DNA of 64,000 bases, taken from the NCBI RefSeq assembly GCF_900099905.1, contig NZ_FNEE01000004.1:1-64000 (forward strand), read 5' to 3'. A program made the position numbers and the translations under genes. Below the pieces are notes generated by a model, which was not told the DNA's origin, searched no databases, and was given only the letters and a program-made list of their open reading frames with translations. Each line of letters starts with the position of its first letter. Position 1 is the first letter of the stretch. Shown here piece by piece: positions 7,070-14,830 of the stretch. The stretch comes from Mesorhizobium muleiense (GTDB lineage Bacteria > Pseudomonadota > Alphaproteobacteria > Rhizobiales > Rhizobiaceae).

Positions 7070-9004
7070 TTATGCTGCTTTGCGGCCGCGCGCGGCAAGC
7101 CATGCCTCGGTCAGCCCCTCGAAGCGGGACGCCATGTCGGCAACCGCCTCCTCGTCCGACATCTTGCCGGCAAGCCATTGTTCGGCCGCGTTGATGAAGA
7201 TGGTGCGACCGACGGCGAAGCCCTTGACGATGGGCGCCTTGGCGGTGGCGGCAAAGGCCGCTTCCAGCTCGTCCTGCGGCGCTTCGAGGCCGAGCAGCAC
7301 AACCCCGCGGCACCACGGATCGTTTTTCAGGATCACCGCTTCGATCTTCGCCCAGGCCCCGGCTGAGGCCTGCGGTTCAAGCTTCCACCAGTCGGGCTTG
7401 ATATCAAGCGCATAGAGTTCCTCCAGCGCCCGCGGGATCGTCGTGTCGTCGAGCTCGCCGTGCTTGCCGGCGATGATTTCGATGAGAAGTTCTCTGCCTA
7501 CTTTCCGCGCGGCCCCGAACAGGCTTTTGAGCTTCTGCTGCTGCTCGGTCTTCAGCGCCTCCGGGTCGTCGGGGTGGTAGAAGCACAGGCACTTGATGCA
7601 ATGGTCGACCGGCCACTCAATCAGTTGCGAGCCGATATCCTGCGAGAATTCGAAACGAAGCGGCCGCGATCCGGGCAATTCGACTGGCCGGCCAAGCCAG
7701 GCGAAAGGATGGCGGGCGAATTCGAACATCGCCTCGCGGCCGTATTTTTCGTCGAGCAGCATGCCATAGCCGGCGCGGCCGGCGGCAACCTTTGCCGCCG
7801 CCTTGACCGTCAGCACCTTGAAATCATGGATGCGCGACGGGTCGGCGCCTGCCTTCGCGGCGACATCGTCAAGCTGGATGCGGTGATCGCAGGCCAGCGC
7901 CATCAGCGAGGGAATGTCGCGTCGGCGCGTCGTCGCCCAATGGATATGGTTGATCGCCTCGTCCTTGCGCAGCGCCAGGTGCCTGCTGCCGTTCTTCAGG
8001 AAGAACTGCAATTCCTCGAAGGTCGGGTATTCCGGTGCACAGAGCAGCCGCGACACGGCGAAGGCGCCGCAGGCGTTGGCCCAGGTCGCTGCCGTCTCCA
8101 AGCTTTCGCCGCCGAGCCAGCCGCGCAAAAAACCCGACATGAAGGCATCGCCGGCGCCGAGCACATTGTAGACCTCGATCGGAAAACCCTTGCCAACGAT
8201 ACCGTCCTCGAGGTCGTCGCTGATCGGCCCGTCATAGACGATGCAGCCCATGGCGCCGCGCTTCAAGACGATCGTGGCCTTGGACAGCGAGCGGATCGTC
8301 TTCAACGCGCTCAGGCAATCATCGGCACCGGAGGCGATCATGATCTCTTCTTCGGTGCCGACGATCAGGTCGCAGTCGGGCAGCACTGTCTTCAGCTGGG
8401 CGGAGACCCGGTCGGATTTCACATAGCGCTCGAAGCCTTCGGCATGGCCGGCAAGGCCCCACAGATTAGGGCGGTAGTCGATGTCGAACACCGCTTTGCC
8501 GCCCGTGGCCTTGATGGCACGGATCGCCTTGCGCTGCGCGGCGTCGCTGTTGGGCCGCGAAAAATGCGTGCCGGTGACGACGATCGCGCGTGCCGAAGCG
8601 ACGAACGTCTCATCGATGTCGTCTTCCGAAAGCGCCATGTCGGCGCAGTCGGTGCGATAGAAGATCATCGGCGACACGCCCTCGTCCTCGACCGACAGCA
8701 GCACCAGCGCGGTCAGCCGGTCCGGATCGGTCCTGAGGCCGTCAACCGAAACCCCTTCGCGCGTCAACTGCTCGCGGATGAAGCGGCCCATCTGCTCGTC
8801 GCCGACGCGGGTGAGCAGCGCCGAGCGCAGGCCGAGCCTCGCCGTGCCGACCGAAATGTTGGCCGGACAGCCGCCGACCGACTTGGCAAAGGAGGTGATG
8901 TCCTCCAGGCGCGAGCCAATCTGCTGGCCATAAAGATCGACCGAGGCGCGGCCGATGGTGATGACGTCGAGCGGCGCAAGTTTCGCGTCCACGGCTTCGC
9001 TCAT
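7070..9004 (-). CDS. iolC: Bifunctional 5-dehydro-2-deoxygluconokinase / DUF2090 aldolase-like protein IolC
   Basis: The 644-residue protein has two domains. Residues ~10-330 are a PfkB sugar kinase (VGGCPANISVG substrate region; VLGAGDAFMSGFLRG with the catalytic Asp) that phosphorylates 2-deoxy-5-keto-gluconate. Residues ~345-640 are a DUF2090 domain with class I aldolase-like character. A stand-alone IolC kinase is about 325 residues, so this is a fusion, known in rhizobia. No separate iolJ aldolase is in the window, so the C-terminal half may cleave the kinase product (inference). It heads the catabolic operon, just downstream of a candidate IolR operator. Confidence 0.95.
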   Translation of the reverse strand: MSEAVDAKLAPLDVITIGRASVDLYGQQIGSRLEDITSFAKSVGGCPANISVGTARLGLRSALLTRVGDEQMGRFIREQLTREGVSVDGLRTDPDRLTALVLLSVEDEGVSPMIFYRTDCADMALSEDDIDETFVASARAIVVTGTHFSRPNSDAAQRKAIRAIKATGGKAVFDIDYRPNLWGLAGHAEGFERYVKSDRVSAQLKTVLPDCDLIVGTEEEIMIASGADDCLSALKTIRSLSKATIVLKRGAMGCIVYDGPISDDLEDGIVGKGFPIEVYNVLGAGDAFMSGFLRGWLGGESLETAATWANACGAFAVSRLLCAPEYPTFEELQFFLKNGSRHLALRKDEAINHIHWATTRRRDIPSLMALACDHRIQLDDVAAKAGADPSRIHDFKVLTVKAAAKVAAGRAGYGMLLDEKYGREAMFEFARHPFAWLGRPVELPGSRPLRFEFSQDIGSQLIEWPVDHCIKCLCFYHPDDPEALKTEQQQKLKSLFGAARKVGRELLIEIIAGKHGELDDTTIPRALEELYALDIKPDWWKLEPQASAGAWAKIEAVILKNDPWCRGVVLLGLEAPQDELEAAFAATAKAPIVKGFAVGRTIFINAAEQWLAGKMSDEEAVADMASRFEGLTEAWLAARGRKAA

Positions 9005-9086
9005 TCGAACCTCCCATCAGCCTTGTTGTCTTGGTAACACATTGTTTGGGTAACACGCGCGAGCGGCAGCGTGGCGCCGGCAATAT

Positions 9087-9100
9087 GAAATAATAATTCC
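9087..9100. promoter_or_regulatory. Weaker candidate IolR half-palindrome upstream of iolC
   Basis: GAAATAATAATTCC resembles the GGAA-N6-TTCC pattern with one mismatch in the left arm. It lies 30 bp, about three helical turns, from the perfect site at 9117-9130. A similar 14-mer (GAAATATTTATTCC) is found upstream of the inositol-type substrate-binding protein at 18059-18072. Confidence 0.35.
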
Positions 9101-9116
9101 AATCGATAGTCAATAT

Positions 9117-9130
9117 GGAACGTGCGTTCC
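9117..9130. promoter_or_regulatory. Candidate IolR operator before iolC
   Basis: GGAACGTGCGTTCC fits GGAA-N6-TTCC exactly, with 6-bp arms GGAACG/CGTTCC. As I recall, this is the consensus reported for IolR in Sinorhizobium meliloti. It lies between the iolR stop (9150) and the iolC start (9004), where a repressor of the catabolic operon would act. Confidence 0.65.
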
Positions 9131-9149
9131 TTTGCCGAAAAGTAGCCTG

Positions 9150-9995
9150 TCAGGCCTTGCGCTTCCCGCCGGTGTCGCGCCGCTTTTCGCCGACCGCAAC
9201 GGTCAGCGCCATGGCCAGCGCCATCGTCGCCGACAGCGAGCGGAAGCCGGCGAAATCGGCCTCGGCGACCTCGAACCAGACTCTGGCGAACTGGGCGAGC
9301 GGGGAAAAGGAACTGTCGGTGATCGCTACGATCGGAACGCCTTGCTCCGAGATGACGCGCGCCTCCTCAATGGTCGCCGGGGCATAAGGCGAGAAACTGA
9401 TGGCGATGACGGCATCCCTGGGCGAGGCAAAGCTGATCATCTCGGCGTTGAGGCCGGCGGCTGATTCGATCAGCTGGTTGCGGATCTTGAGCTTGCCCAG
9501 CGCATAGGCGATGTAGGAGGCGACCGGATAGGAGCGGCGCTTGGCCAGCACATAAATCGTCTCCGCCTTCGCCAGCAAGGCGATGGCAGCTTCGAAATGG
9601 TCTTCGTTCAACCTGCCTGAAATATCGTTGAGCGAGTTGCTCGCCGCGGCGACGAAGCCGTCGAAAATCGCCCGGTGACCGGCGCCTTCCTCGGCCTTGG
9701 CGCGCAATGCCGCCAGCCTTTCATCATAGGACGAATTGCGCTCGCGCAGGCGCTCGCGAAACACCAGCTGCAGGCTGGTGAAGCCGTCGAAGCCGAGCTG
9801 CTGGGCGAAGCGAATCAGGGTCGAAGGCTGGACGCCGGCGGAGGCGGCGATGCTGGCGGCGGTGCCGAAGGCAATATCGTCGGGATTGTCGAGCGCATAG
9901 GCGGCGATCTGCGCGATGCGCTTGGGCAGGCTCTGGCGCCGTTCCAGGATCGTCGTACGCAGCGTCTCGAAATCGCGGGGCACCCGTTCGTCCAT
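9150..9995 (-). CDS. iolR: RpiR/MurR-family transcriptional regulator IolR
   Basis: The 281-residue regulator has an N-terminal RpiR-type helix-turn-helix (around residues 20-75, with SIAASAGVQPSTLIRFAQQLGF) and a C-terminal SIS sugar-phosphate-binding domain (about 125-255). In related rhizobia IolR represses iol genes and is relieved by a phosphorylated inositol-pathway intermediate. It lies directly upstream of iolC in the same orientation and divergent from the Gfo/Idh gene at 10150, so it is placed to control both. Assignment rests on family plus context. Confidence 0.88.
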   Translation of the reverse strand: MDERVPRDFETLRTTILERRQSLPKRIAQIAAYALDNPDDIAFGTAASIAASAGVQPSTLIRFAQQLGFDGFTSLQLVFRERLRERNSSYDERLAALRAKAEEGAGHRAIFDGFVAAASNSLNDISGRLNEDHFEAAIALLAKAETIYVLAKRRSYPVASYIAYALGKLKIRNQLIESAAGLNAEMISFASPRDAVIAISFSPYAPATIEEARVISEQGVPIVAITDSSFSPLAQFARVWFEVAEADFAGFRSLSATMALAMALTVAVGEKRRDTGGKRKA

Positions 9996-10085
9996 CGTCG
10001 CTCCGCCCAGGTCTATCAGTCGATGCCGTGTGATGCCCCATCATAGCGAGCCTGTGCAAGAAGGCCATAAAAAATGAGCCATGCG

Positions 10086-10099
10086 TTCCATTTCTGGAA
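10086..10099. promoter_or_regulatory. TTCC-N6-GGAA palindrome in the iolR / Gfo-Idh intergenic region
   Basis: TTCCATTTCTGGAA has 5-bp perfect arms (TTCCA/TGGAA). A second, looser palindrome TGGACTAATTCATCCA follows at 10104-10119. The arms are those of the IolR consensus in reversed order, so this may be an operator or only a coincidental inverted repeat. Its location in the 154-bp divergent promoter region supports a regulatory role. Confidence 0.4.
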
Positions 10100-10149
10100 A
10101 AAATGGACTAATTCATCCACGCAACCTTTCTGGCAGTGGAGACAAGGAA

Positions 10150-11259
10150 ATGGTCGGAGTCGGTCTTATCGGCACGGGGTTCATGGGCAAGTGCCACGCC
10201 ATCGCGTGGAACGCGGTCGGCACCGTCTTTCCCGACGTGGCCAAGCCAAGGCTGGTCCATCTCGGCGAGGTCGATGACGACCTTGCCAAGCGCCGGGCGA
10301 CCGAGTTCGGCTTCGCCAAGGGCTCCGGCGACTGGCGCGCCGTCGTCGATGACCCGGACGTCGATATCGTCTCGCTGACCACGCCGAACCAGTTCCACCC
10401 GGAGATGGCCATCGCCATCCTCGAAGCCGGCAAGCATCTGTGGTGCGAAAAACCGATGGCGCCGAGTTTTTCCGAGGCGCAAGCCATGGCGGCCGCGGCC
10501 AAAAAGTCCGGCAAGGTGGCCGCGCTCGGCTACAACTACATCCAGAATCCGGTCATCCGCCATATCGGTGCGCTGCTCGACGAGAAGATCATCGGTGAAA
10601 TCAATCATCTGCGCATCGAGATGGACGAGGATTTCATGGCCGACCCGGAGGCGCTGTTCTTCTGGAAGCACGAGGCGGCGTCCGGTTACGGCGCGCTCGA
10701 CGATTTCGCCGTGCATCCGTTGTCGCTGGTCTCGGTGCTGTTCGGCCGCGTCGCCCGCGTCATGTGCGACATGGCAAAACCCTATGCCGATCGCCGCGTC
10801 GCGTCAGGCGGGCGTCGCGCGGTCGAGACCTACGACATCGCCAGCGTGCTGATGCATCTCGAAAACGGCATTGCCGGCACACTGCTGGTCAACCGTTCGG
10901 CCTGGGGCCGCAAGGGCCGGATCGCCATTCAGATCTTCGGCTCGAAGGGCTCGATCCTGTACGACCAGGAGCAGATGAACGAGTTCCAGCTTTACCTGAC
11001 AGCCGACCGCCCGACCGAGCAAGGCTATCGCACCATCCTGGTGGCGCCGCACCACAAGCCCTACGACGCCTTCCTGCCGGCGCCCGGCCACGGTCTCGGT
11101 TTCAACGACCTCAAGATCATCGAATGCCGCGAGCTTTTGACGCGGCTGGCCGGCAAGCCGGCGCGGATCATCGATTTTGACGAAGGCCTCGAGATCGAGC
11201 GGACGGTGCATGCCATGGCGCGCTCGTTCGAGGAACAGCGCTGGATCGCGGTGCGCTAG
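10150..11259 (+). CDS. Gfo/Idh/MocA-family oxidoreductase, probable inositol-type dehydrogenase
   Basis: The 369-residue NAD(P)-dependent dehydrogenase has a Rossmann motif GLIGTGFMGKCHA at the N-terminus, the family EKP motif (LWCEKPMA) near residue 100, and a C-terminal substrate domain. The chosen ATG has GGAG 8 nt upstream; a longer frame to 10081 lacks a convincing site. It is divergent from iolR. The substrate is not evident: scyllo-inositol, another inositol isomer or a MocA-like rhizopine step are all possible. A second family member, iolG, lies at 13700-14701. Confidence 0.9.
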   Translation: MVGVGLIGTGFMGKCHAIAWNAVGTVFPDVAKPRLVHLGEVDDDLAKRRATEFGFAKGSGDWRAVVDDPDVDIVSLTTPNQFHPEMAIAILEAGKHLWCEKPMAPSFSEAQAMAAAAKKSGKVAALGYNYIQNPVIRHIGALLDEKIIGEINHLRIEMDEDFMADPEALFFWKHEAASGYGALDDFAVHPLSLVSVLFGRVARVMCDMAKPYADRRVASGGRRAVETYDIASVLMHLENGIAGTLLVNRSAWGRKGRIAIQIFGSKGSILYDQEQMNEFQLYLTADRPTEQGYRTILVAPHHKPYDAFLPAPGHGLGFNDLKIIECRELLTRLAGKPARIIDFDEGLEIERTVHAMARSFEEQRWIAVR

Positions 11260-11352
11260 CGACCCGCAATCCGAGCCTCGACGCCACCCATGCCAGAGCA
11301 AGGGAGAGCTTGTGTTGGAGAGTGCCAATTGTCGATATTGACGCAGCTCCTC

Positions 11353-11505
11353 ATTGCCCTGCCGGGCATTTCTCCCCGTAAACGGGGAGAAAGAAGCTGA
11401 CCGCCCTCTCGGCGCTCTTCCTGCAACGCTTGTAGTCGGCGAAACCGCCGATGACGGCGTCTTTCTCCCCGTCACTATACGGGGAGAAATGCCCGGCAGG
11501 GCAAT
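11353..11505. repeat. 153-bp palindromic intergenic repeat with 27-bp perfect arms
   Basis: The left arm at 11353-11379 is the exact reverse complement of the right arm at 11479-11505 (27 bp each, carrying CCCTGCCGGGC and TTCTCCCCGT). Inner segments at 11382-11393 and 11461-11472 form a further 12-bp inverted pair, so each end is itself a hairpin. It occupies most of the 317-bp gap between convergent genes (10150-11259 plus and aroAI minus); no ORF or RNA gene is apparent in the rest of that gap. It is related to the repeat at 5057-5177. Confidence 0.9.
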
Positions 11506-11576
11506 AGGGGCGGCGCCGGCCTTTCAAAGCCACGCAGCACGGTAGCAACCGCCCGCAAAATTCCGTGCCAACCGCT

Positions 11577-12668
11577 TCAGGCGGCGCCCGGACGGCTGGC
11601 GATCAGGGCGCGTCGCGCTGACCGGCGCCGCTCGACGGCGTCGGCAAGGCCGTGCAGCACCGTCTCGGTGGTTGTCCAGTCGATGCAGCCGTCGGTGATG
11701 CTCTGGCCATAGACGAGCGGCTTGCCGGGCGTGACTTCCTGCCGGCCGGCGACGAGGTTGCTCTCGATCATGACGCCGATGATGCGTTCGTCGCCTGCCG
11801 CGACCTGGCCCGCGACGTCGGCCGCCACCATCGGCTGGTTCTCCGGCTTCTTGTTGCTGTTGGCGTGGCTGACGTCGATCATCAGCCGTGGTGCTACGCC
11901 GATCCGGCCGAGTTCCGCGCAGGCGGCAGCTATGCTCGTTGCGTCATAATTCGGCATAATGCCGCCGCGCAGGATGACGTGGCAGTCCTCGTTGCCGGTG
12001 GTCGTCGCGATGGCACTGCGCCCGCCCTTCGTCACCGCCATGAAATGGTGCGGCTGGGCGGCGGACTTCACCGCCTCGGCGGCGATCCGCAAATTGCCGT
12101 CGGTGCCGTTCTTGAAGCCGACCGGGCAGGACAGGCCGGATGCGAGTTCGCGATGGATCTGGCTCTCTGTCGTGCGCGCGCCGATCGCGCCCCAGGCGAC
12201 GAGGTCGGCAATGTATTGCGGGGTGGCCATGTCGAGGAATTCGGTCGCCGCCGGAAGGCCAAGATTGTTGACCGCGGAGAGCACGTTGCGGGCCATCCGC
12301 AGGCCCTTGTCGATGTTGAAGCTGCCGTCCAGGTCGGGATCGTTGATCAGGCCCTTCCAGCCAACCGTCGTGCGCGGTTTCTCGAAATACACGCGCATCA
12401 CGATTTCCAGCCGGTCCGACAGGCTCTCGCGCAGCGCCACCAGCCGGCTGGCATAGTCGACGGCAGCGATCGGGTCGTGGATCGAACAGGGACCGACGAC
12501 GACGACCAGCCGATCGTCGGCGCCGTTCAGCACGGCGTGGATAGCGTTGCGTGACGCGGAAACGGTGCGCGTCGCCGTCAGCGTGCGCGGTATCTCCCGC
12601 ATCACGTCGTCCGGCGTACTCAGCTCTCGGATTTCCTTGACCCGAAGATCATCTGTGGTGGTCAACAC
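11577..12668 (-). CDS. 3-deoxy-7-phosphoheptulonate (DAHP) synthase, class I
   Basis: This 363-residue enzyme condenses PEP and erythrose 4-phosphate, the entry step to aromatic amino acids. Class I signatures include VVGPCSIHDP near residue 57, the YFEKPRTTVGWKGLI block, FKNGTDG, and DVSHANSNKKP. The start is GTG at 12668 with AGGAG 9 nt upstream. It is preceded by a leader peptide and a terminator hairpin (12708-12834), which indicates attenuation control by aromatic amino acids. Length is typical of the E. coli AroF/G/H type; which isozyme it corresponds to cannot be told from sequence alone. Confidence 0.95.
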   Translation of the reverse strand: MLTTTDDLRVKEIRELSTPDDVMREIPRTLTATRTVSASRNAIHAVLNGADDRLVVVVGPCSIHDPIAAVDYASRLVALRESLSDRLEIVMRVYFEKPRTTVGWKGLINDPDLDGSFNIDKGLRMARNVLSAVNNLGLPAATEFLDMATPQYIADLVAWGAIGARTTESQIHRELASGLSCPVGFKNGTDGNLRIAAEAVKSAAQPHHFMAVTKGGRSAIATTTGNEDCHVILRGGIMPNYDATSIAAACAELGRIGVAPRLMIDVSHANSNKKPENQPMVAADVAGQVAAGDERIIGVMIESNLVAGRQEVTPGKPLVYGQSITDGCIDWTTTETVLHGLADAVERRRSARRALIASRPGAA

Positions 12669-12707
12669 GGCTTTCTGCTCCTGGTTGGGAGACCTGCCGG
12701 CTGAAAC

Positions 12708-12733
12708 AAAAAAGCCGCCAGGTCTGGCGGCTG
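12708..12733 (-). terminator. Attenuator terminator ahead of DAHP synthase
   Basis: On the minus strand the stem AGCCGCCAG/CTGGCGGCT is followed by a run of seven T, a classic intrinsic terminator, 40 bp before the DAHP synthase start. The leader coding region contains CTGGCGGC (plus-strand 12779-12786), identical to the 3' arm of this stem. It can therefore pair with the 5' arm to form an antiterminator. Confidence 0.85.
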
Positions 12734-12756
12734 TTCGGATGTTGTTGCTGCAATCT

Positions 12757-12834
12757 TCAGATCGTGCGCAATCCTCCCGCCGCCAGCGAGCTGCCGTAGC
12801 TAAAGTACCAGAACGAGGCGGTCAGGTGGATCAT
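12757..12834 (-). CDS. Aromatic leader peptide controlling DAHP synthase
   Basis: The 25-residue ORF contains the run FWYFSY at residues 8-13: two Phe, one Trp and two Tyr in six codons. Such clusters are diagnostic of ribosome-mediated attenuators. A sigma70-like promoter lies so close upstream that the predicted transcript begins at or next to the ATG, making it leaderless. As I recall this is also the case for trpL of Sinorhizobium meliloti. An intrinsic terminator follows 23 nt after the stop codon, then the DAHP synthase gene. The peptide itself probably has no enzymatic role; whether it has trans functions is unknown. Confidence 0.85.
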   Translation of the reverse strand: MIHLTASFWYFSYGSSLAAGGLRTI

Positions 12835-12840
12835 GCCAGC

Positions 12841-12869
12841 CCTATAGCCGAAGCCAGGGTGTTTGTCAC
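12841..12869 (-). promoter_or_regulatory. Sigma70-like promoter for the aromatic leader
   Basis: Reading the minus strand, GTGACA (12869-12864) and TATAGG (12846-12841) are separated by exactly 17 bp. The leader ATG starts 7 nt after the -10 box, so transcription would start at about the A of the ATG. The -35 box lies just beyond the stop codon of the upstream SDR gene. Confidence 0.6.
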
Positions 12870-12881
12870 GTTCAGATGACG

Positions 12882-13676
12882 CTACTCCGGCGAAGACCCT
12901 GCAATGGTTTGGTCGTAGTCGACCAGCGAGCCGGTCATGACGCCGGACTGCGGGCTGATCATATAGCTGATCAGCCGGGCAAGCTGCGCCGGCTTCACCA
13001 ACTGGCCCATCGGCTGCGCGGCCTCGGCCTTTTCCAGCCAGTCGTCCGGCGCGTCGTGCCATTTCTTCTGCACGATCGCCTCGCCCTCCGTATCCATCCA
13101 GCCGGGCAGCACGGCGTTGCAGCGGATACGATTGCTGCGGTAGGCATTGGCGACATTCTTGGTCAGCGTCGCCAGTGCGCCCTTGCTCGACGAATAGGGC
13201 GCCAGGAACGACTGGCCGCAATGCGCCGACATCGACAGCACGTTGACGATCGAGCCAGGCGCCTTGCGGTCGAGCAGATGCGCCACCACACCCTGCATCA
13301 GGAAGAAGGGGCCGCGGACATTGGTCTGGAAGATCTGGTCAAAAAGATCCTCGGAGGTCTCGACCAGTGAACCGCGGGCCGAGGTGGCGGCGGCGTTAAC
13401 CAAAGCGTTGATCGTACCGAAATGAGCGATCGCGGTTTCGACGACCCGTTTGCAGTCGGCCACCACTGAGACGTCGGCGCTGATGAAGATGGCGTCGACG
13501 CCGTCTTTCGCAAGTGCGGCGACCGCCTTGTCGCCCTTCTCCCTGGAACGGCCGACCAACGCCAGGGCGCGGCAGCCCTCGTCGGCCAGCACCTCGGCGA
13601 CGGCGAAGCCGATGCCTTGCGCGCCGCCGGTGACGATGGCGCGTGTTTCTGAATTGCGACCGGCGGAACCGTTCAT
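12882..13676 (-). CDS. SDR-family oxidoreductase linked to iolG
   Basis: The 264-residue classical short-chain dehydrogenase has the cofactor motif TGGAQGIG (residues 16-23), VNAAA in place of the usual NNAG, and the catalytic set Ser148 or Ser150, Tyr161 and Lys165 (YSSSK). It follows iolG by 23 bp on the same strand at the end of an inositol-type importer cluster, so it probably acts on a cyclitol or a derived keto compound. The exact substrate cannot be read from sequence. Confidence 0.9.
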   Translation of the reverse strand: MNGSAGRNSETRAIVTGGAQGIGFAVAEVLADEGCRALALVGRSREKGDKAVAALAKDGVDAIFISADVSVVADCKRVVETAIAHFGTINALVNAAATSARGSLVETSEDLFDQIFQTNVRGPFFLMQGVVAHLLDRKAPGSIVNVLSMSAHCGQSFLAPYSSSKGALATLTKNVANAYRSNRIRCNAVLPGWMDTEGEAIVQKKWHDAPDDWLEKAEAAQPMGQLVKPAQLARLISYMISPQSGVMTGSLVDYDQTIAGSSPE

Positions 13677-13699
13677 CGCCTTGCTCCTGTGGTTGATAG

Positions 13700-14701
13700 T
13701 CAGACTGTCTTGTCGAGGCGGACGGTCTTGCCTTCCGTCGCCGATTTCAGCGCCGCGTCCGCCAGCCGCAGCGCGACGAGCCCGTCCGCACCGCTTGGCG
13801 CCGCCTTGTTGCCTGACGTCGCCGCCGCGATGAAGGCGGCGATCTCGTTGGCATAGGCGTCGAGGTAGCGGGTCATGAAGAAGTCGTGCAGCGGCGGGCG
13901 CGTATAGCCCTTTTCATTGGCCAGCTCGATCGACACCGGCCGCTGGTTCTCGGCCGCAACCATGCCTTTCGAGCCATGCACCTCGATGCGCTGGTCGTAG
14001 CCATAAGTGGCGCGTCGCGAATTGGAGATGATGCACTGCTTGCCGGAGGCGGTTTCGAGGATGACGCTGACGCTGTCGAAGTCGCCGGCCTCGCCGATCT
14101 TTTTGTCGACCAGCACCGAGGCATGGGCGCTGACCGCCACCGGTTCCTCGCCGAGCAGGAAGCGCGCCATATCGAAATCATGGATGGTCATGTCGCGGAA
14201 GATGCCGCCCGAGCGGCCGATATAGTCGAGCGGCGGCGGGCCGGGATCGCGCGACGTGATGGTCACCATCTCGACCGTGCCGATGGCGCCGTCGTCGATC
14301 GCCTTGCGCACGGCGGCGAAATGCGGATCGAAGCGGCGGTTGAAGCCGACCATCAAAGTGGCGCCGGCCTTGTCGACCACGGCCAGGCATTCTTCCACTC
14401 GGCCGGCGTCAAGGTCGATCGGCTTCTCGCAGAAGATCGCCTTGCCGGCCTTGGCGAACCGCTCGATCAGATCGGCATGGGTGTCGGTCGGCGTGCAGAT
14501 AATGACCGCATCGATATCCCCGGCTTTTTCGATGGCCTCGATGCTGCGCACTTCCGCGCCATAGGCCGACGCCAGATCGGTCGCCGCCTTCTCGAATGCA
14601 TCGGCAACTGCGACCAGCCTGGCCTGCGGATTGGAACCCACGGCGCGGGCGTGGACCTTGCCGATGCGGCCGGCGCCGAGAAGAGCGAAGCGGAGAGACA
14701 T
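13700..14701 (-). CDS. iolG: Inositol 2-dehydrogenase IolG/IdhA
   Basis: This 333-residue Gfo/Idh/MocA enzyme oxidises myo-inositol to 2-keto-myo-inositol, the first catabolic step. The Rossmann motif LLGAGRIGKVHA opens the protein, CEKPID lies near residue 96, and the active-site blocks GGIFRDMTIHDFDMAR and VHGSKGMVAAEN match bacterial inositol dehydrogenases. It lies downstream of the ABC importer genes and upstream of an SDR gene, so uptake and first oxidation are probably co-expressed. Confidence 0.93.
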   Translation of the reverse strand: MSLRFALLGAGRIGKVHARAVGSNPQARLVAVADAFEKAATDLASAYGAEVRSIEAIEKAGDIDAVIICTPTDTHADLIERFAKAGKAIFCEKPIDLDAGRVEECLAVVDKAGATLMVGFNRRFDPHFAAVRKAIDDGAIGTVEMVTITSRDPGPPPLDYIGRSGGIFRDMTIHDFDMARFLLGEEPVAVSAHASVLVDKKIGEAGDFDSVSVILETASGKQCIISNSRRATYGYDQRIEVHGSKGMVAAENQRPVSIELANEKGYTRPPLHDFFMTRYLDAYANEIAAFIAAATSGNKAAPSGADGLVALRLADAALKSATEGKTVRLDKTV

Positions 14702-14830
14702 GGAAATTTCCTTTGGGATGGTTCGAAATGGAAGTGCGTCTTTACTGCACCGTTCAGGGCAAGGCGCAGTAGATTTTCTTATTTCGGCTGATCGGCGACG
14801 GGCCGATGACCCGCCGCGCCGGCATCCGCC

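Noticed and set aside
4980..7415. 811-residue open frame on the plus strand opposite iolD and iolE
   Set aside because: It is antisense to well-supported genes, has His/Arg/Gly-rich composition typical of shadow frames in GC-rich DNA, and no family resemblance.
7460..9037. 525-residue plus-strand frame opposite iolC
   Set aside because: Shadow of the iolC coding sequence; no start signal or homology.
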